Positions 60,155 through 64,000 of a stretch of 64,000 nucleotides of DNA are shown here, one piece after another. Below the pieces are notes generated by a model. The model worked only from the letters and a program-made list of their open reading frames with translations. It was not told the origin of the DNA and searched no databases. Both the position numbers and the translations under genes were made by a program. The stretch covers positions 2,990,501 through 3,054,500 of the forward strand of contig NZ_VFNX01000001.1 in the NCBI RefSeq assembly GCF_006715785.1, in the 5' to 3' direction. Every line of letters begins with the position of its first letter. Position 1 is the first letter of the stretch. The stretch is from Streptomyces puniciscabiei (GTDB lineage Bacteria > Actinomycetota > Actinomycetes > Streptomycetales > Streptomycetaceae).

Positions 60155-61132
60155 TCAGTACGCCAGCGAGCGGTCGACGGCGTCGAGCACACGGTCCAGG
60201 TCCGGCAGGTACTCCTCCTCCAGACGCGCCGGCGGATACGGGGCGTGATAGCCGCCCACCCGCAGCACCGGAGCCTCCAGGTGGTAGAAGCAGCGCTCGG
60301 TGATCCGAGCGGCGATCTCCGCTCCGGAGCCGAAGAACACCGGTGCCTCGTGGACCACGACCAGCCGGCGGGTCTTCTCCACCGAGGTCTGGATGGCGTC
60401 GAAGTCCAGCGGGGACACCGACCGCAGGTCCAGCACCTCCAGGCTCTTGCCCTCCTCGGCCGCGGCCGCCGCGGCCTCCTGGCACAGCTTCACCATCGGC
60501 CCGTACGCCGCCAGAGTGAGGTCGGTGCCCTCGCGGACGACCTGCGCCTTGTGGAGCGGGGCGGGGATGGCGTCGACGTCCACCTCCGCCTTGTCCCAGT
60601 AGCGGCGCTTGGGCTCGAAGAAGATCACCGGGTCGTCGCTCTGGATGGCCTGCTGCATCATCCAGTACGCATCCGACGCGTTGGAGGGAGAGACGATCTT
60701 CAGGCCGGCCACGTGCGCGAACAGGGCCTCGGGGGACTCCGAGTGGTGCTCGACCGCGCCGATGCCGCCGCCGTAGGGGATACGGACGACGACCGGCATC
60801 TTGACCTTGCCCAGCGAACGCGCGTGCATCTTCGCGAGCTGGGTGACGATCTGGTCGTAGGCCGGGAAGACGAAGCCGTCGAACTGGATCTCCACCACCG
60901 GGCGGTAGCCGCGCAGGGCCAGGCCGATCGCGGTGCCGACGATGCCGGACTCCGCGAGCGGGGTGTCGATGACGCGGCTCTCGCCGAAGTCCTTCTGCAG
61001 ACCGTCCGTCACACGGAAGACACCGCCGAGCTTGCCGACGTCCTCACCCATCACCAGGACCTTGGGGTCCGTGTCCAGGGCGCGGCGCAGCGACTCGTTG
61101 ATGGCCTTCGCCATCGCCATCTTCTCGGCCAT
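60155..61132 (-). CDS. bkdB: Branched-chain alpha-keto acid dehydrogenase E1 beta
   Basis: 325 residues, transketolase-type pyrimidine-binding and C-terminal domains: VLVMGEDVGKLGGVFRVTDGL, RVIDTPLAESGIVGTAIGLAL (TPP aminopyrimidine Glu in the first motif), IPYGGGIGAVEHHSESPEALFAHVAGLKIVSPSNASDAYWMM. Forms the alpha2beta2 E1 that decarboxylates 2-oxo acids from Val, Leu and Ile, supplying starter units for branched fatty acids. The ATG lies immediately next to the E1 alpha stop, so translation is coupled. Distinguishing it from a pyruvate dehydrogenase relies on family resemblance only. Confidence 0.92.
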   Translation of the reverse strand: MAEKMAMAKAINESLRRALDTDPKVLVMGEDVGKLGGVFRVTDGLQKDFGESRVIDTPLAESGIVGTAIGLALRGYRPVVEIQFDGFVFPAYDQIVTQLAKMHARSLGKVKMPVVVRIPYGGGIGAVEHHSESPEALFAHVAGLKIVSPSNASDAYWMMQQAIQSDDPVIFFEPKRRYWDKAEVDVDAIPAPLHKAQVVREGTDLTLAAYGPMVKLCQEAAAAAAEEGKSLEVLDLRSVSPLDFDAIQTSVEKTRRLVVVHEAPVFFGSGAEIAARITERCFYHLEAPVLRVGGYHAPYPPARLEEEYLPDLDRVLDAVDRSLAY

Positions 61133-61133
61133 C

Positions 61134-62372
61134 TCAGCGACCCCCTTCAGCGTCCGCGAACGACGCCTGGTAGGCGGCGAACTGCGCTCGTTCCTCGTCG
61201 ACGAGCGCGTGCCCGTCCGCGTACACGTTCTCGAAGATGGCGAAGTGGTCCGGGTCGGGCATGGCGCGGACCGCTTCGCGCACTCGTTTGCCCAACGCCT
61301 CGGACTCGGCCTCGAGTTCCGCGAAGAATCCCTCGTCCGCGTGGTTTGAGGCCTCCAGGTACCGGCGGAGGCGCAGGATCGGGTCCTTCGCCTCCCAGGC
61401 CAGCCGCTCCTCATCCCCCCGGTAACGAGTGGGGTCGTCGGAGGTGGTGTGCGCGCCCATCCGGTAGGTGAACGCCTCGACCAGGGTGGGGCCCTCACCG
61501 CTGCGGGCCCGCTCCAGCGCCCACCGGGTCACCGCGAGACAGGCCAGCACGTCGTTGCCGTCCACCCGCACGCCCGGGAAACCGAAACCCTGCGCCCGCT
61601 GATACAACGGCACCCGGGTCTGCTTCTCGGTCGGCTCGGAGATGGCCCACTGGTTGTTCTGGCAGAAGAACACCACCGGCGCGTTGTAGACCGCGGAGAA
61701 GGTGAACGATTCGGCGACATCGCCCTGGCTGCTCGCGCCGTCGCCGAAGTAGGCGATGACCGCGCTGTCCGCGCCGTCCTTGGCGATGCCCATGGCGTAG
61801 CCGGTGGCGTGCAGCGTCTGGGAGCCGATGACGATCGTGTACAGGTGGAAGTTGTTGCTGTTCGGGTCCCAGCCGCCGTTGTTCACGCCGCGGAACATGC
61901 CGAGCAGGTTGGTCGGGTCGACATCGCGGCACCAGGCGACGCCGTGCTCGCGGTAGGTCGGGAAGACGTAGTCGTCGTCGCGCAGCGCTCGGCCGGAGCC
62001 GATCTGGGCGGCCTCCTGGCCGAGCAGGGAGGCCCACAGACCCAGCTCGCCCTGGCGCTGCAGGGCCGTGGCCTCGGCGTCGAAACGACGGGTGAGCACC
62101 ATGTCGCGGTACAGGCCGCGCAGGTCTTCGGGGGTGATGCCGGCGACGTAGGCGTCGTACTCGGCGTTCTTGACCCGCTCACCCTCGGGCGTCAGCAGCT
62201 GTACGAGCTCCGGCTCGGTGCTCTTCGCGGTGGCGCGGGTGCTGCGGGTGGTGCGCTTGGTGCCGGTGGCTCCGGACTTGGTACCGGCCGTGCCGGTCTT
62301 GCTGCCGGTGGTGCCGGCCTTGCCTGCGGCGCTGCGTCGCGGCTTGCGCGCGGCACTGCTGTCCACGGTCAC
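61134..62372 (-). CDS. bkdA: Branched-chain alpha-keto acid dehydrogenase E1 alpha
   Basis: 412 residues. TPP-binding region: DSAVIAYFGDGASSQGDVAESFTFSAVYNAPVVFFCQNNQWAIS (GDG...NN motif), and FTYRMGAHTTSDDPTRYR with the phosphorylation-loop-like segment. The first ~55 residues are unusual: a Thr/Gly/Lys/Ala-rich repeat (TTGSKTGTAGTKSGATGTK) likely disordered. GTG chosen because GGAGGAG lies 5 bases upstream. First gene of the operon; a palindrome about 190 bp upstream may be its operator. Confidence 0.92.
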   Translation of the reverse strand: MTVDSSAARKPRRSAAGKAGTTGSKTGTAGTKSGATGTKRTTRSTRATAKSTEPELVQLLTPEGERVKNAEYDAYVAGITPEDLRGLYRDMVLTRRFDAEATALQRQGELGLWASLLGQEAAQIGSGRALRDDDYVFPTYREHGVAWCRDVDPTNLLGMFRGVNNGGWDPNSNNFHLYTIVIGSQTLHATGYAMGIAKDGADSAVIAYFGDGASSQGDVAESFTFSAVYNAPVVFFCQNNQWAISEPTEKQTRVPLYQRAQGFGFPGVRVDGNDVLACLAVTRWALERARSGEGPTLVEAFTYRMGAHTTSDDPTRYRGDEERLAWEAKDPILRLRRYLEASNHADEGFFAELEAESEALGKRVREAVRAMPDPDHFAIFENVYADGHALVDEERAQFAAYQASFADAEGGR

Positions 62373-62863
62373 GTGTGCTCCTCCGTCGTTCCGGCCCCCG
62401 GGGTTGCCGGTAGGCCAGTGCGGCTCACCTGTTTCGACCACCGGGCACGGGGTGGGTGCCACTCGGCCGGGAACAGGCGTGACAGGTGCCCCGGCGAGCG
62501 CCCTGCAACCATCACGTTACCCACAGCTCCACATTTCTGTGAAACCCCACCTGACCTGCGATTTTGCTTGGATTTCCAAGTAAATCGGGGAGGTGTGGAA
62601 GCGTGCTGGTCACAGCCCTGCTTCAACGCCGAAGCAACGGAACGTTAACCCGCTCACCCGGGTCACGGGAAGAGTCGAATTGTTTGCGTGCGAGACCGGC
62701 TGCGCCGCTTATCTCGTCCATATCGAGGTCGAGAAGATCGGAAGCAGCGGAAAACTTTGATAAAGGCCGCGGCATGCTCACCACGTGACCGAAAGCGATC
62801 ACCGGCGACCGCCTGTGACAAGCCCCAGCTCACAGCGGTTTTGGGTGCCCTAGCATCTGCGGC
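62373..62863. other. Divergent promoter region of bkd operon and phosphotransferase
   Basis: 491 bp without a supported gene. It is AT-richer than its surroundings around 62535-62590 and 62740-62770. Apart from the palindrome listed separately I see no RNA element or terminator. Both flanking genes are transcribed away from it. Confidence 0.5.
62559..62587. promoter_or_regulatory. Extended palindrome upstream of bkd operon
   Basis: Inner dyad CTTGGA-TT-TCCAAG (62567-62580) is perfect. It is flanked by an outer pair CGATTT / AAATCG, so nested arms cover about 29 bp. The AT-rich, symmetric form and place suit an Lrp/AsnC-type regulator such as BkdR, which is known to control bkd genes in Streptomyces; no such regulator gene is in the window. 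Confidence 0.6.
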
Positions 62864-63907
62864 GTGCCGCGCTCATGTGTACCACCCGTTGTACCCAACG
62901 CGCCCCCTCTGGGCGCCCTGCTGCACCTGTACGCCGCCGGCACCGCCCTCACCTGTGAGCCGGTCGATCAGGGCCTGCTCAACCGCGGCTACCGGCTGCG
63001 CACCACCCGCGGCCGGTTTTTCCTCAAGCACCACTTCGATCCCGACACCGCCGACCCGGCCGCGATCGAGCGCCGGCACCGCGCCACCCAGCGCCTGGCC
63101 GACCTGGGCGTCCCCGTCTCGGTACCGCTCGCGCACCGTGAGGGCCGTACGGTCGCCGTCGTCGGCGGCCACGCCTACGCGCTGCACCCCTGGATCGACG
63201 GCAGGCACCGGCACGGCGGTCAGCTCACGCGCGGGGAGAGCGCACGCCTCGGCGCGCTCCTGGGCGCCGTGCACGCCTGTCTGGAGCGCGTGATGCCCCC
63301 CAAGGGGCGCACGCGGCCGGCCACAAGCCCCCACCCGGTGGAGAGCGCCGACCCGGCCGACACCTTCACCCTCATCGACGACCTGCTCGCCCATGTGCGC
63401 CGGCACCGGCCCGCCGACGCCTTCGACGAGCTGGCCCGGCACCGGCTGCTGGAACGCCGGGCGCTCCTGGAGCAGCACGCCGACCGGCGCCCGCCGCGCG
63501 GCGGCTCGGTGGGCTGGGTGCACGGCGACTTCCACCCGTTCAACGTGCTCTACAAGGGCGACGCCCCGGCGGCCATCGTCGACTGGGACCGGCTCGGCGT
63601 GCAGCCCCGCGCCGAGGAGGCCGTACGCGCCGCGGCGATCTTCTTCGTACGCCCGGTGGGCGCCCTGGACCTGCCGAAGGTACGCGCGTACGCGCGCGCG
63701 TACCGGCGCGCGGCCGGCGCCACGCCCTCCGAGCTGGCGGCGGCCGTGCGCCGGGTGTGGTGGGAGCGGCTGAACGACTTCTGGATGCTGCGCTGGCACT
63801 ACGAACGCGGCGACACGCGCGCGGACTGCCAGTTCCCGGCCGCGTCCGCGCTCGTGGTGTGGTGGACACGCGAGTACGACGCGGTGTGCGACGCGTTCAC
63901 CGAGTGA
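62864..63907 (+). CDS. APH/HemK-fold phosphotransferase-like kinase
   Basis: 347 residues with the aminoglycoside phosphotransferase/choline kinase fold. Brenner-type motif VGWVHGDFHPFNVLY and metal motif AAIVDWDRLGVQP are intact; the N-lobe has LLNRGYRLRTTRGRFFLKHH with the ATP-binding Lys. The many tryptophans near the C-terminus (VWWERLNDFWMLRWHYERG) are typical of homoserine kinase-like/APH family members. Small-molecule substrate unknown; resistance is not implied. GTG start. Confidence 0.88.
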   Translation: MPRSCVPPVVPNAPPLGALLHLYAAGTALTCEPVDQGLLNRGYRLRTTRGRFFLKHHFDPDTADPAAIERRHRATQRLADLGVPVSVPLAHREGRTVAVVGGHAYALHPWIDGRHRHGGQLTRGESARLGALLGAVHACLERVMPPKGRTRPATSPHPVESADPADTFTLIDDLLAHVRRHRPADAFDELARHRLLERRALLEQHADRRPPRGGSVGWVHGDFHPFNVLYKGDAPAAIVDWDRLGVQPRAEEAVRAAAIFFVRPVGALDLPKVRAYARAYRRAAGATPSELAAAVRRVWWERLNDFWMLRWHYERGDTRADCQFPAASALVVWWTREYDAVCDAFTE

Positions 63908-64000
63908 CGGCGCCCGCCCTGCCGGTGCCGGCTCAGGGGGACGCCGTCGAGGGCGATGCCGGCATCCTTCAGCCGGTGGTGGCGCCGGTGTCGAGGCCGC
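63908..64000. other. Window end, no gene assigned
   Basis: The last 93 bases contain no frame I can assign. A minus-strand gene could end at a TGA complementing 63969-63971, but only about ten codons of it would be inside the window. Confidence 0.3.

Overview
The window is very GC-rich chromosomal DNA with strong G/C bias at third codon positions, frequent GTG starts, short intergenic gaps and many small secreted or membrane proteins. Gene content and codon use point to Streptomyces. The order metG - AbiEii-like - aspS - PAS/GAF/PP2C phosphatase - AI-2E-type permease - pirin - acyl-CoA dehydrogenase - M18 aminopeptidase - DD-peptidase - bkd operon resembles, from memory, the oriC-proximal core of S. 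coelicolor (roughly SCO3770 to SCO3820). A parS-like site inside aspS and a phiC31-type attB inside the pirin gene agree with that placement.

Layout. 1-9.5 kb: regulator fragment, aquaglyceroporin, SDR protein, an orphan cytochrome oxidase subunit I with a small tail-anchored partner, a DUF6445 oxygenase-like protein, a DUF4142 protein, a GH13 glucosidase, and an ArsR regulator divergent from a cobalt/nickel permease. The permease is preceded by a cobalamin riboswitch. 9.5-16 kb: nucleoside hydrolase; a short second threonyl-tRNA synthetase preceded by a Thr-rich leader peptide and attenuator; a lipoprotein; an XRE-TPR regulator divergent from a 57-residue secreted peptide; an M20 amidohydrolase. 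16-25.6 kb: a CATRA-unassigned hypothetical, membrane PP2C phosphatase, membrane proteins, EEP phosphodiesterase, FUSC protein and a VWA protein with an exact 228-bp tandem duplication. 25.7-33.7 kb: metG, then an accessory two-gene cassette (3-TM protein plus HD-domain/Hsp90-like ATPase), DoxX protein, AbiEii-like protein, aspS. 33.9-45.9 kb: PAS/GAF/PP2C/HATPase regulator, AI-2E-type permease, a 41-residue secreted peptide, pirin, a frameshifted membrane protein, SseB-like protein, alpha/beta hydrolase, acyl-CoA dehydrogenase, aminopeptidase and an NHL-thioredoxin protein. 45.8-47 kb: remnant of an integrated element carrying a broken large serine recombinase. 47-64 kb: cupin and GlxA-type regulator, LURP-one protein, C-N hydrolase, MDMPI-like enzyme, GntR-MFS pair, K15-like DD-peptidase, MurJ-like flippase, SH3 secreted protein, BRO-domain protein, the bkdABC-type dehydrogenase operon and an APH-fold phosphotransferase.

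How parts work together. Three control circuits are readable directly: cobalamin riboswitch plus ArsR operator on cobalt uptake; threonine-codon transcription attenuation of a backup ThrRS; and a possible secreted-peptide/TPR-regulator pair. The strongest candidate for an undescribed or poorly described system is the 27.5-30.7 kb cassette, whose first gene carries a TTA (bldA-type) codon. It looks like a conflict or anti-phage module inserted into otherwise conserved chromosome. All family assignments come from reading motifs by eye; no database search was run.
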